From an uncultured Phascolarctobacterium sp. (lineage in GTDB: Bacteria; Bacillota; Negativicutes; Acidaminococcales; Acidaminococcaceae), in NCBI GenBank assembly GCA_947629685.1, contig CANREP010000002.1:62001-126000 (forward strand): a DNA stretch of 64,000 bases. The letters are read 5' to 3'. The notes under the pieces are model-generated. The model was not told where the DNA came from. It worked only from the letters and a program-made list of their open reading frames with translations, and made no database searches. Both the position numbers and the translations under genes were made by a program. Below, in pieces: positions 51,207 through 59,575 of the stretch (the first letter of the stretch is position 1; each line of letters begins with the position of its first letter).

Positions 51207-52175
51207 TTATTTTTCTTTCAGGAATTTATCTGCGCCGGGTGCAAGATCAATGGACATACCTTCAAGAGCAGTTGCCTTGGAAATTACGTTTGCTGCAGAA
51301 TGAGCTGCTTTCATACGGTCAAGGTTGTTGAAAATAGCCTTGGTGATGTCGTAGGCGGTGTTGGCATCCATTTTATTTGTAACTGCCAACATGCAGCGTA
51401 CTGCAACTGCAGGAACGTTTTCAGCCTGTTTAGCATAGGTATTGGCATTGATGGTTACTTTGGTGTAGAACGGATATTTTTTAATTAAAGCGTCTGCTTT
51501 ATCAGCGTCTACAGGAACCAGTACAATTTCGTTTTGAGTTGCGATATCTTGGATTGCTGCGGTAGGATGACCAGCGGTAACAAATGCAGCGTCAACATTG
51601 CCGTCCTTCAGGGCGCTGGATGCTTCACCGAAAGACAGGTACTGAGCGTCGATATCTTTGTAGGTCATGCCATAAACTTCTAAGATCTGACGTGCATTCG
51701 CTTCGGTGCCGGAACCTGCTGCGCCTACAGCAATGCGTTTGCCTTTAAAATCAGCAATAGATTTGATACCGGATTTTTTCAGAGTAACGATTTGAATGGT
51801 TTCAGGATACAGAGTTGCAATGCCTTGTAAACCGTTAACTTTTTTGTCTTTGAACATTTCAGTGCCGTTAGCAGCATAATAAGCGATATCGTTCTGTACA
51901 AAAGCGATTTCAACTTTACCCTGCTGCAACAGATTGATGTTGGCTACAGCAGCGCCTGTAGATTGTGCGGAAGCATTGCAGCCAGGAATATTTTTGTTGA
52001 GAATATCGGCAATAGCGCCGCCCAACGGGAAATAGGTACCGGAAGTACCGCCGGTAGCAATGTTAATAAATTTTTGTGCAGCCGGTTTCTTATCGCCGTC
52101 GTTTCCACCGCCGCATCCGGCAATCATGACTGTCATAACCATGATGCCCATGAGAAAAGCCAATAGTTTTTTCAT
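51207..52175 (-). CDS. TAXI family TRAP transporter solute-binding lipoprotein
   Basis: This 322-residue protein captures the transporter's substrate outside the membrane. It has a lipoprotein signal peptide with MIAGCGGG (lipid Cys about residue 21) and the TAXI-type domain (INIATGGTSGTYFPLGGAIADIL near residue 39, and GAAGSGTEANARQILEVYG). Some TAXI proteins bind glutamate or other carboxylates, but the ligand here is unknown. AAGGAGG lies about 8 bases before ATG 52175. It is the first gene of the operon binding protein, DUF1850, permease. Confidence 0.94.
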   Translation of the reverse strand: MKKLLAFLMGIMVMTVMIAGCGGGNDGDKKPAAQKFINIATGGTSGTYFPLGGAIADILNKNIPGCNASAQSTGAAVANINLLQQGKVEIAFVQNDIAYYAANGTEMFKDKKVNGLQGIATLYPETIQIVTLKKSGIKSIADFKGKRIAVGAAGSGTEANARQILEVYGMTYKDIDAQYLSFGEASSALKDGNVDAAFVTAGHPTAAIQDIATQNEIVLVPVDADKADALIKKYPFYTKVTINANTYAKQAENVPAVAVRCMLAVTNKMDANTAYDITKAIFNNLDRMKAAHSAANVISKATALEGMSIDLAPGADKFLKEK

Positions 52176-52272
52176 AAAATCCCCTCCTTAAAGTTACATA
52201 TGCGCTGAAGAAAATATTTTGGCAGCATATTTACGATGTACTTTTTTCGTTTTAAAACAAAAAAATCCTGCT

Positions 52273-52301
52273 TAAATATCCAATTTTCTGCATGTATACA
52301 A
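52273..52301 (-). promoter_or_regulatory. Possible promoter of the TAXI-TRAP operon
   Basis: On the minus strand TTGTAT (52301-52296) and TATTTA (52278-52273) have a 17-base spacer. The match is only fair; the leader to the ATG would be about 90 bases. Confidence 0.4.
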
Positions 52302-52386
52302 AATACTTTTTATTTTTACTGACTTTTTGTTTACTATGTAACACAATGAACTGTTTTTTATTTATCTTTTCTCTTTTGCTTTTCTT

Positions 52387-52415
52387 TTGCTTAATAATGG
52401 TGTTTATGTTAAAAT
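52387..52415 (+). promoter_or_regulatory. Promoter of the small EF-hand-like protein gene
   Basis: TTGCTT at 52387-52392 and TAAAAT at 52410-52415, spacer 17, followed by AAGGAG about 8 bases before the ATG at 52448. Confidence 0.6.
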
Positions 52416-52447
52416 AAAAGATAAATTTGTTAAGGAGTGTGTAAAAT

Positions 52448-52807
52448 ATGAGTTCTGGAGCTTATACGTTAAGACTGGCACGTACTCTTTATAATGAAGT
52501 TTACCGCGCCATGCTTTATAATGAAAATCAGCAACCTATCGCCAAGCTGCGTATCGTCCCCAATATCCCCTTAGACCGCAGCCAGGTGCCGGAAGATGCG
52601 CCTGTTGTGCCTGCTTTCCTGCTGGTTATTGTCGATGATGCAGATATCAATAAAGATAATCTTATCGATTTTGAAGAAAGAGCTTCCTACGCTTTATTAA
52701 AACGTTTTTCTACTGAAGTAATCAGCTTCCAACACTGCCAGTTCTATTATCCTTCGCCGGCATTTATTTTTGAACAGCCGGATGCAGTCAACAATCCTGT
52801 AATGTAA
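52448..52807 (+). CDS. Small protein with an EF-hand-like loop, function unknown
   Basis: I do not recognise a named family. The 119-residue protein has no signal peptide or membrane segment. Residues 66-77 read DINKDNLIDFEE, which fits the 12-residue EF-hand calcium loop (Asp at 1, Asn at 3, Asp at 5, Ile at 8, Glu at 12), though only one such loop is seen and the usual Gly at position 6 is Asn. It is the only plus-strand gene in the right half of the window, with its own promoter and a bidirectional terminator shared with the ATPase gene. The calcium link is inference from the loop. Confidence 0.75.
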   Translation: MSSGAYTLRLARTLYNEVYRAMLYNENQQPIAKLRIVPNIPLDRSQVPEDAPVVPAFLLVIVDDADINKDNLIDFEERASYALLKRFSTEVISFQHCQFYYPSPAFIFEQPDAVNNPVM

Positions 52808-52810
52808 AAT

Positions 52811-52848
52811 AAAAAAATCCGAGATTATTTTTAATCTCGGATTTTTTT
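52811..52848. terminator. Bidirectional terminator between the EF-hand-like gene and the ATPase gene
   Basis: AAAAATCCGAGATTA pairs with TAATCTCGGATTTTT around a four-base loop (left arm from about 52813, right arm to about 52846), with A runs on the left and T runs on the right, so it can end transcription from both sides. Confidence 0.9.
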
Positions 52849-53674
52849 ATTTCCTTACAGAAAGGCTGCGAATTGATACATTGACATTTTTGACCTGCAT
52901 AGCAGTCATATATTCAACTTTTTCCTTTACTTTGGTCTGCAGCTGTTTGGTGACCTCAAAAATCTGCACGCCATAAAACAACACAACTTCGATGGCGATT
53001 ACAATCCCCTTACTGTTGTCGCTGCGCCGCCGTACTTTGATGTCGGTAACTTTATCAATTCCCGACATTTTTCTGCCGATAATCATAATTATATCCTCAA
53101 TAGCTTTATCGGCAATCAGTAATTTCCCGTAAAAGCTAAATGCTGGACGGACAATGGAACGGTCGGCGTCTTTTTCCTGTTTTCTATGCCGCGAAAAAAT
53201 ATTATACGGCAGGTTAGCAAAATACCCGGTAAAATGCGGCTTTAATTCTACGGACGGCACAGGTACGATATGCTTACCGTCATGCAGCCTGGAATAACGC
53301 GCTTTCTTTATTTCCTGTTTAGTCGCTATCTGACTGATATAGACAGTCTTTGTCGGCTCAGGCAGCTCCAGCCTGCCAACAATTTTCTTGATCATATTGT
53401 CGGAGGTGGCAATAATCAACAGACGTTTAATGGTGCTTTTCTGCAGAGCTTCCCGTACAGAACGGGCGTGCTCTTCGTCTGTGAAAATAGCGCGTTTTAC
53501 GGCCTGTATTCTGTTATCTTCATTTTTAGCCGACGTCCCGGCCAGAATCTTAGTCCCCTTGATCAGAATACCGTCATCAATAATAGCATCGCATTTATTG
53601 TCAAATGCTACGCCTATCGCTCTGTGGCTTTTACCAGTACCGCTGGGACCAACAAAAGCAACTACTTCTATCAT
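52847..53674 (-). CDS. P-loop ATPase fused to an Asp23/Gls24-like domain
   Basis: The 275-residue protein starts with a Walker A loop GPSGTGKS at residues 9-16 and a nucleotide-binding domain of about 130 residues. The C-terminal part (about 175-275) resembles the Asp23/Gls24 alkaline-shock family (FYGKLLIADKAIEDIIMIIGRKM, VAIEVVLFYG-like strands). The function of the combination is not known to me; a kinase-like or envelope-stress role is possible. It is the last gene of a minus-strand unit with PHP, pepA and NlpC/P60 genes, 27 bases after the PHP gene. GGAGATG lies before ATG 53674. Confidence 0.82.
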   Translation of the reverse strand: MIEVVAFVGPSGTGKSHRAIGVAFDNKCDAIIDDGILIKGTKILAGTSAKNEDNRIQAVKRAIFTDEEHARSVREALQKSTIKRLLIIATSDNMIKKIVGRLELPEPTKTVYISQIATKQEIKKARYSRLHDGKHIVPVPSVELKPHFTGYFANLPYNIFSRHRKQEKDADRSIVRPAFSFYGKLLIADKAIEDIIMIIGRKMSGIDKVTDIKVRRRSDNSKGIVIAIEVVLFYGVQIFEVTKQLQTKVKEKVEYMTAMQVKNVNVSIRSLSVRK

Positions 53675-53701
53675 AAAACAGCCATCTCCTTTGATATACA
53701 G

Positions 53702-54517
53702 CTATCTATAGTTTATTATATCACGAATGCTCTCTGCTTCCACCTTAAATATTCCCAGTTCTGTCGGGTATCGGTCAGGAATACCGTGAAAATCACTGCC
53801 GCCGCTGATCAGCAGATGATATTTGTCAGCCAGATGCAGCCAGTACCGCTGCTCGTCTATATCTGCACTGGGATGATAAACTTCAATAGCATCAAAATCA
53901 TATTTTTCTAAGAGGCTTTCTACTAATTCTCTATTGCCGATTTCACTGGGATGGGCCAAAGCGGCAATGCCACCGGCCTGATGCAGCAGGCTGATAGCTT
54001 CGTCAGGCGAGAGTTTGGGCTGCGGCACATACGCAGGCGCCCCGCGTCTAAGCAGATGGTCAAAAACCTCCTGCACACCGGAAAAATACCCTGCCGCAAC
54101 CAACGCTTTGGCTACATGCGGCCTGCCTACTGCCCTGTTTTGAGGATCGCAGGCTTCTACAGTAATATCGTAGCCCAGCTGATGCAGCTTAGCAAGCATT
54201 TTATATAACCTGCTTTCTCTGGCATGGCGCATCTCGTTCATTTTATCATGCAGCGGCTTGTACTGCATATTGACATAATATCCTAAAATATGGATACTGT
54301 TTTCCTGCAGCTGCGTGCCTAACTCTACACCCGGAATAACTTTTAATTGTGTTTTATAGGCTTCAGCAGCCTCAAGAGCCTCGTTAACGCCATTCCAGGA
54401 ATCGTGGTCCGTAAGTGCCAGAAAACCGATATTATGGGCTACAGCGGCTTCTACCAGCTGGATAGGCGTATATTTCCCGTCTGAATAGGTACTGTGTGTA
54501 TGAAGATCTGCAAGCAT
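53702..54517 (-). CDS. PHP domain phosphoesterase, YciV/RNase AM-like
   Basis: This 271-residue metal-dependent phosphoesterase begins with the PHP motif DLHTHSTYSDGKY and carries LTDHDSW, PGVELGT, LAHPSE and GGSDFHG, the metal-binding steps of the family. Relatives remove 3'-phosphates from nucleotides such as pAp or trim 5' ends of RNA (RNase AM). Which of these it does is not determinable here. The ATG at 54517 directly adjoins the pepA stop at 54518. It precedes the ATPase gene. Confidence 0.9.
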   Translation of the reverse strand: MLADLHTHSTYSDGKYTPIQLVEAAVAHNIGFLALTDHDSWNGVNEALEAAEAYKTQLKVIPGVELGTQLQENSIHILGYYVNMQYKPLHDKMNEMRHARESRLYKMLAKLHQLGYDITVEACDPQNRAVGRPHVAKALVAAGYFSGVQEVFDHLLRRGAPAYVPQPKLSPDEAISLLHQAGGIAALAHPSEIGNRELVESLLEKYDFDAIEVYHPSADIDEQRYWLHLADKYHLLISGGSDFHGIPDRYPTELGIFKVEAESIRDIINYR

Positions 54518-56005
54518 TTATAACATCTCCGCCAGTTTGATAAGGGTCATAGTACCAAAGCCCGTACCGCCCTTGACCTTGAAGCCTGTTGTCTTATCAG
54601 CAGTAGAGGTACCGCCAATATCAAGATGTGCCCACGCTACGCCAGGTTCAATAAACTCCCCGATAAAAAGTCCGCCGGTAATACAGCCTCCCGGCCGGCC
54701 GGCGCTGTTGAGCAAATCGGCCGTGTCGCTTTTCAAAGCTTCCCGGCATTCCGGCAGCGACGGCAGCTGCCAATAGCTTTCACCCGTCATTTTTCCTGCC
54801 TTGATAACCTTTGCTGCCAGCTCGTCATCGTTAGCAACCACTGCGGCAGTTTCTTTACCTAAAGCTATAATCACAGCGCCAGTAAGGGTAGCTATATCTA
54901 TTACTCTAACCGCGCCCTGTTTGCAGGCATACCATACGGCGTCTGCCAGTACCATCCTGCCCTCGGCATCCGTGGAAACAACTTCGATGGTTTTACCGTT
55001 GGCTGCCTTAACGATGTCTCCCGGCCGCTGAGCATTGCCGTCGGGCATATTTTCCGCACAGGCCAGTACCGCCATTACATTGCATGGCAATTTGAGCGCT
55101 GCTATGGCTCTAATAGCTCCCAGCACCGCTCCTGCGCCAGACATATCATCCTTCATTTCACCCATATTATCATCCGGTTTGATGGAAATACCGCCGCTGT
55201 CGAAAGTAATACCCTTACCAACAAAAGCAGTAAACGGACTGCCGCCTGCACCTTGGTATTTCAGCGTAATCAGGCAAGGTTTATTGTGACTGCCCTGCCC
55301 TACTGCCAGGATAGCGTTCATATTATTGGCAGCCAGCAGCTGCTCATCAAGTATTTCTATTTCCAGGCCGTATTGCTGTGCCGCCTGCTCAGCTTCGCTG
55401 ATCATTACTGCCGGTGTTACTACGTTGCCAGGTCTGTTAATAAGATTCCTGGTATAAGATACACTTGCAGAAATAATTCCAGCAGCTTCCATAACTTTCT
55501 GTCCTTCTGCAACATCATTAGCGATAGTTATGCTGCATAGAGCAGACTGTTTACTGCCGCTTTTAAATTCTTCAAAGGTATATGCTCCCAAATACAACCC
55601 TTCAGTTAAAGCCTGCAGATAATGCGCGCGTTCAGCTTTCATCAGCAGCGGAGCAGCTACCAGAGCCTTACTGCAGCGCAGTTCTTTGAGCTTTCTTACT
55701 GCACTGCCGGCAGCCTTGCGGATATTCGTCGGAGTACATTCTTTACCGCTTCCGCAGCCGACTAAAAGCAGCTGCTGCAGTTTATCATTGTTAAGAACAG
55801 TAAGGCAATGGACCTCCCCTACATCATAAATATCCGGCCGATTTTGCAGATAAAGTTCTATAGTTTTCTGCGCGTCGTCTGTAATACGCAGCTTCCGCAC
55901 TGCAGGCTGGCATTCCCGGCAAAGCATGATTACTATACAGTCTGGGCTGAGAAAATCAGCTTCGTTAAATTTTCGCCCAATACATTCAATATTATTTACA
56001 ATCAT
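54518..56005 (-). CDS. pepA: Leucyl aminopeptidase, M17 family
   Basis: PepA removes N-terminal amino acids from peptides in the cytoplasm with two metal ions. The 495-residue protein has the M17 catalytic domain with GKGITFDSGGISIKP (metal Lys and Asp), MKDDMSGAGAVLG, and the family signature VVSTDAEGRMVLADA near residue 340. The N-terminal domain is divergent as usual. Length is typical. AAGGAG lies about 6 bases before ATG 56005. It is between the NlpC/P60 gene (10 bases upstream) and the PHP gene. Confidence 0.95.
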   Translation of the reverse strand: MIVNNIECIGRKFNEADFLSPDCIVIMLCRECQPAVRKLRITDDAQKTIELYLQNRPDIYDVGEVHCLTVLNNDKLQQLLLVGCGSGKECTPTNIRKAAGSAVRKLKELRCSKALVAAPLLMKAERAHYLQALTEGLYLGAYTFEEFKSGSKQSALCSITIANDVAEGQKVMEAAGIISASVSYTRNLINRPGNVVTPAVMISEAEQAAQQYGLEIEILDEQLLAANNMNAILAVGQGSHNKPCLITLKYQGAGGSPFTAFVGKGITFDSGGISIKPDDNMGEMKDDMSGAGAVLGAIRAIAALKLPCNVMAVLACAENMPDGNAQRPGDIVKAANGKTIEVVSTDAEGRMVLADAVWYACKQGAVRVIDIATLTGAVIIALGKETAAVVANDDELAAKVIKAGKMTGESYWQLPSLPECREALKSDTADLLNSAGRPGGCITGGLFIGEFIEPGVAWAHLDIGGTSTADKTTGFKVKGGTGFGTMTLIKLAEML

Positions 56006-56015
56006 TTTTATCTCC

Positions 56016-57305
56016 TTATTTGAAAACTTTTGCGGTAGTCAGATCATTTAAAAAGCTGATGCCGCTGGAACGCTGCAAACTCAAATCGCTGACAACGACT
56101 TTCATAGCGCTTACCCTGCGTCCATCCTGATAATAACTGCCTAAAGCATGGATGACATAAGGTACGTCGTTGGAATGACCAAGATATATGACGCAATGTC
56201 CGTCCATGTATAAAGGCGCTCCTGCCGGCAGGGAAGCAATAACGCTGCTGCGCGCATCTGCGCTAAGACCGTTTAATTTGTAGGTGACGCCTGCGCTGCG
56301 TTCCTGTTCATCAGCATTGCGCGGTAAAATAATGCCTACGCTGCGATAAACATTATAAACAAGGCTTGAGCAGTCTACACTGTGTTTTAAGCCTCCCCAA
56401 CCATAGGGGCTGCCATAAAATTTAAAAGCGCCTTCAATAAGGTTATTGGCAGTATAAGGCAGATAACCATAGTGAACGGCAGGATTATCTTTGCGGATGA
56501 ATAATTTGACTGGAGCCAGCCTTCCGTTACTGCCGCGCACCGGCGCTTCGATAACATAAGTATCACCTTGTATGTTCTGCACGGGGATACGGGCGCCCAG
56601 CTGATATTCCACCATCTCGCCGGCTGTTTTCAGTTGCAAATTTTTATCCTTAACAATGAGGAATTTACTCGGAGCAGCATATTTCATCCAGGCAGCTTTG
56701 TCCGTAAAAGCGATGTCATATTTACTTATCCAACCGCTGTAATTTACAGATTGCACATAATAAAAGAAACCGTTATCACTAAAATGCAATACAGCTAACG
56801 GCTCGCCAGGATCGAGCGCCGTTTCCTGCAACGCATCAAAATCCTTGTCCGTCGCAAAATAGTATAAACCTTCTCCCGTAGGCAAATTACGAAGGTTGCA
56901 GCGGCGCACCGTCACCGCATATTGGACGCTGACCTTTTCTGGTATCGCTGCGATGTTAGTCTGCTTACGCAATATATTTTTATAATTTTCACTCACCTTA
57001 TTGCCATGCAGATATAAATCATCTTCCAGTACCGCATAATTCATGATCCTGGTCTTGAGAGAATCGCCGCTTATAGTACTCGGATAGCTTTTCATATCTT
57101 CCACAGTAGGAGACGCAGTTGCGATTTTTTTATTAAATGCCGCAATTGCCTCTGATGTCATGACCACATCATTGCCTGAAGGATTATTCTGTATCCAGTA
57201 ATCAGCGCTTGTCAGCGCCGGAAAATTTGTTACTCCCGCAGCGTGTGCGCAACCGGTAAATGTCGCCAAGAAACAAAAGCATAACAATAAATATTTCAAT
57301 CGCAT
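56016..57305 (-). CDS. Secreted NlpC/P60 peptidoglycan endopeptidase with SH3 domains
   Basis: This 429-residue protein has a signal peptide with a possible but atypical lipobox (TFTGC, Cys about residue 19), SH3-like domains (about 120-270, VRRCNLRNLP and GWISKYD) and a C-terminal NlpC/P60 domain. The catalytic residues are Cys in DCSSLVYNVYR and His in DGHCVIYLG, with VIHALG after. It would cut peptide stems of peptidoglycan outside the membrane. GAAAGGAG lies about 9 bases before ATG 57305. It is the first gene of the pepA-PHP-ATPase unit. Confidence 0.9.
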   Translation of the reverse strand: MRLKYLLLCFCFLATFTGCAHAAGVTNFPALTSADYWIQNNPSGNDVVMTSEAIAAFNKKIATASPTVEDMKSYPSTISGDSLKTRIMNYAVLEDDLYLHGNKVSENYKNILRKQTNIAAIPEKVSVQYAVTVRRCNLRNLPTGEGLYYFATDKDFDALQETALDPGEPLAVLHFSDNGFFYYVQSVNYSGWISKYDIAFTDKAAWMKYAAPSKFLIVKDKNLQLKTAGEMVEYQLGARIPVQNIQGDTYVIEAPVRGSNGRLAPVKLFIRKDNPAVHYGYLPYTANNLIEGAFKFYGSPYGWGGLKHSVDCSSLVYNVYRSVGIILPRNADEQERSAGVTYKLNGLSADARSSVIASLPAGAPLYMDGHCVIYLGHSNDVPYVIHALGSYYQDGRRVSAMKVVVSDLSLQRSSGISFLNDLTTAKVFK

Positions 57306-57370
57306 TTTCTGCAGCTCCTTTCATAATACATAATAAATTCTTTAAATTTTTAAAAAATCCTCCCGCAAAA

Positions 57371-57398
57371 GAAAAAAGGACGGCTACAGCCGTCCTTT
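57371..57398 (-). terminator. Intrinsic terminator after dapA
   Basis: On the minus strand AAAGGACGGCT and AGCCGTCCTTT form an 11-base-pair stem with a two-base loop (in practice slightly larger), followed by TTTTTTC. It ends the dapB-asd-lysC-dapA operon. Confidence 0.9.
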
Positions 57399-57406
57399 CA
57401 ATAGTT

Positions 57407-58300
57407 TCAAATTAAATTATATTCTTTCAAAACTGCGTCCAACTTAGCTTCGGCAGCAGTACTGATCGGAGTAAGCGGCAACCGCGGATTACCTGCCGGG
57501 ATTCCGGTAACTTTGGTAACAGCAGCTTTAACAGGTATCGGATTGCTTTCAATAAAAAGCACTTTAGCCAGCGGCAACATTTTTTTGTTTAAATCGGCAG
57601 CATCTTTTACACGGCCTTCACTGTAAGCCTGCATCAGATCCTGTAATAAACCGCCGCCAATATTGGAAAGTACGGAAATAAGGCCTGTTGCGCCAACGGA
57701 CATGAAAGGAAGTATCAGGCTATCGTCGCCACTGTAAATTGTAAAGTCAGCCGGCAGCAGACGGTACAGTTCAGCCACTTGGGCGACATTACCTGCCGCT
57801 TCCTTGATGGCTACGATGTTTGCAAAATCATGTGCCAGACGGGCAACTGTTTCAGGAGCGATATTAGAACCAGTACGTCCAGGCACGTTATAGATAATAA
57901 TAGGCAGCTTGGTAGCTTTGGCAACAGCTGCAAAATGCTGATAAAAACCTTCCTGCGTAGGTTTATTGTAGTACGGACCTACTACCAACAGGCCATCCAC
58001 CCCATGTTTTTCCATATCGTGTACCAGGTCGATAGTAGTAGCCGTGCAGTTAGTACCTGCTCCGACAACTACAGGGACACGTTTGTTAATACGTTTTACT
58101 ACGGCGTCAACAAAGGCAAGTTTCTCATCAGAGTACATGGTAGCAGCTTCACCGGTAGAGCCTTCTACCAGCAACGCGTCGCTGCCATTATTGATCAGCC
58201 ATTCAGCAAAATCAGCACCGGCAGTATGATTTACGCTGCCATCTTCATTAAAAGGAGTCACCATTGCTGTAAGTAATCTACCAAAATACGGATTAGACAT
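57407..58300 (-). CDS. dapA: 4-hydroxy-tetrahydrodipicolinate synthase
   Basis: DapA condenses aspartate semialdehyde with pyruvate, the first step of the lysine and diaminopimelate branch. The 297-residue TIM-barrel protein has the GSTGEAATMY motif near residue 47, the Tyr of YYNKPTQEGFYQHF and IIYNVPGRTGSN, and the Schiff-base Lys in IVAIKEAAGN near residue 165. ATG 58300 is preferred to the longer form from 58327 because GAGGGTG lies about 6 bases upstream and the product then starts MSNPYFGRLL. It is the last gene of the riboswitch-controlled operon, 27 bases after lysC. Confidence 0.96.
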   Translation of the reverse strand: MSNPYFGRLLTAMVTPFNEDGSVNHTAGADFAEWLINNGSDALLVEGSTGEAATMYSDEKLAFVDAVVKRINKRVPVVVGAGTNCTATTIDLVHDMEKHGVDGLLVVGPYYNKPTQEGFYQHFAAVAKATKLPIIIYNVPGRTGSNIAPETVARLAHDFANIVAIKEAAGNVAQVAELYRLLPADFTIYSGDDSLILPFMSVGATGLISVLSNIGGGLLQDLMQAYSEGRVKDAADLNKKMLPLAKVLFIESNPIPVKAAVTKVTGIPAGNPRLPLTPISTAAEAKLDAVLKEYNLI

Positions 58301-58327
58301 ATAAAACACCCTCTTTTCCAGATTCAA

Positions 58328-59548
58328 TTACAATTTAAACGCCTGATGCAGAGCGTTTACCGCATCAACCAAATGTTCTTCTTTGATAATTGCAGAAATA
58401 GTCGTATCCGAGTCAACTGTTTGTAAAATACCGATTTTCTTGCCTGCCAGTGCAGCAACAAAATTAGCCATAATACCTGGAACGCCGCGCATTGCACTGC
58501 CTACAACGGAAACCTTGGCACAGCCTTCGTTAAGGACATATTTAAAACCTGTGTCTTCCAATACTTTACAGGTGTGAGCAACATCGGGAGAGAAGACCGC
58601 AAACATTGCTTCTTTTTCTGACAAGTTCAGACAGCCTACGCTTATGCCTGCATCTGCCAAATCTTCAAACAACATCCTGCCGGCCGCAATATCATCAGGA
58701 TTAAGCTCGATACGGAACTGCGCCAGATCGCACAAGTGCGCCACGCCGCTGGCCAGATGTTCATTGATGCTGATATCGCTGCCACAGCTGCAGTCGCTGC
58801 GTTCATTAGTGATGAGAGTACCAGGCGCATCACTGAAAGTAGATTTTACGTAAACAGGGATATTTCTACTCATAGCAATTTCTACTGCGCGCGGATGGAT
58901 GACCTTAGCGCCGTTTTGTGCCATCTGGCAGACTTCTGCATATGTAATCTGATGCAATATATTAGCTTCTTCAACGATGCGCGGGTCTGCAGTCATAATC
59001 CCCTCAACATCAGTATATATTTCTACAAATTCAGCGTGCAAAGCTGCCCCCAGTGCTGCTGCAGAAGTATCGCTGCCGCCGCGGCCTAAGGTAGTGAATT
59101 TATAATTGTTTTCCGTAACGCCCTGAAATCCGCAGACAACGGGAATAATACCAGATTCTAGCAAATGATGCAGATTAGATACGTTGATGTTTTTGATCCG
59201 AGCAGCACCAAACTGAGAATCAGTAATGATACCGGCCTGGCCCCCAGTCAGCGCCATAGCGTTGATGCCGAATTTCTGCAAAGTTGCAGCCATTACGCAG
59301 GCAGAAATGATTTCACCGCAGCACATCATGACATCCAGTTCACGTACATTGACAGAAATATTTTCATTTTTCAGCACATCAATCAAAGTATCTGTAGCAT
59401 ACGGCGCGCCCCTACGCCCCATAGCAGATACTACGACCACAGGCGAAAGCCCTTTGCGGATGGCCTGCTGTACTTTATCCTTTACGGCGATGCGAGCTTC
59501 CGGCGTTGCTACAGAAGTGCCGCCAAATTTTTGTACGATTATCTTCAT
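58328..59548 (-). CDS. lysC: Aspartate kinase
   Basis: LysC phosphorylates aspartate, the entry to lysine, threonine and methionine synthesis. The 406-residue protein begins KIIVQKFGGTSVAT, carries LGRGGSDTSAAALGAAL and EIYTDVEGIMTADPRIV in the catalytic domain (to about 260) and ends in two ACT domains, usually a site of feedback inhibition. ATG 59548 follows AAGGGA at about 9 bases; a GTG at 59566 is less likely. It stands between asd and dapA under the lysine riboswitch, which suggests that this isozyme serves lysine. Confidence 0.96.
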   Translation of the reverse strand: MKIIVQKFGGTSVATPEARIAVKDKVQQAIRKGLSPVVVVSAMGRRGAPYATDTLIDVLKNENISVNVRELDVMMCCGEIISACVMAATLQKFGINAMALTGGQAGIITDSQFGAARIKNINVSNLHHLLESGIIPVVCGFQGVTENNYKFTTLGRGGSDTSAAALGAALHAEFVEIYTDVEGIMTADPRIVEEANILHQITYAEVCQMAQNGAKVIHPRAVEIAMSRNIPVYVKSTFSDAPGTLITNERSDCSCGSDISINEHLASGVAHLCDLAQFRIELNPDDIAAGRMLFEDLADAGISVGCLNLSEKEAMFAVFSPDVAHTCKVLEDTGFKYVLNEGCAKVSVVGSAMRGVPGIMANFVAALAGKKIGILQTVDSDTTISAIIKEEHLVDAVNALHQAFKL

Positions 59549-59575
59549 TACAAGTCTTCCCTTCACAGCTTTTGC

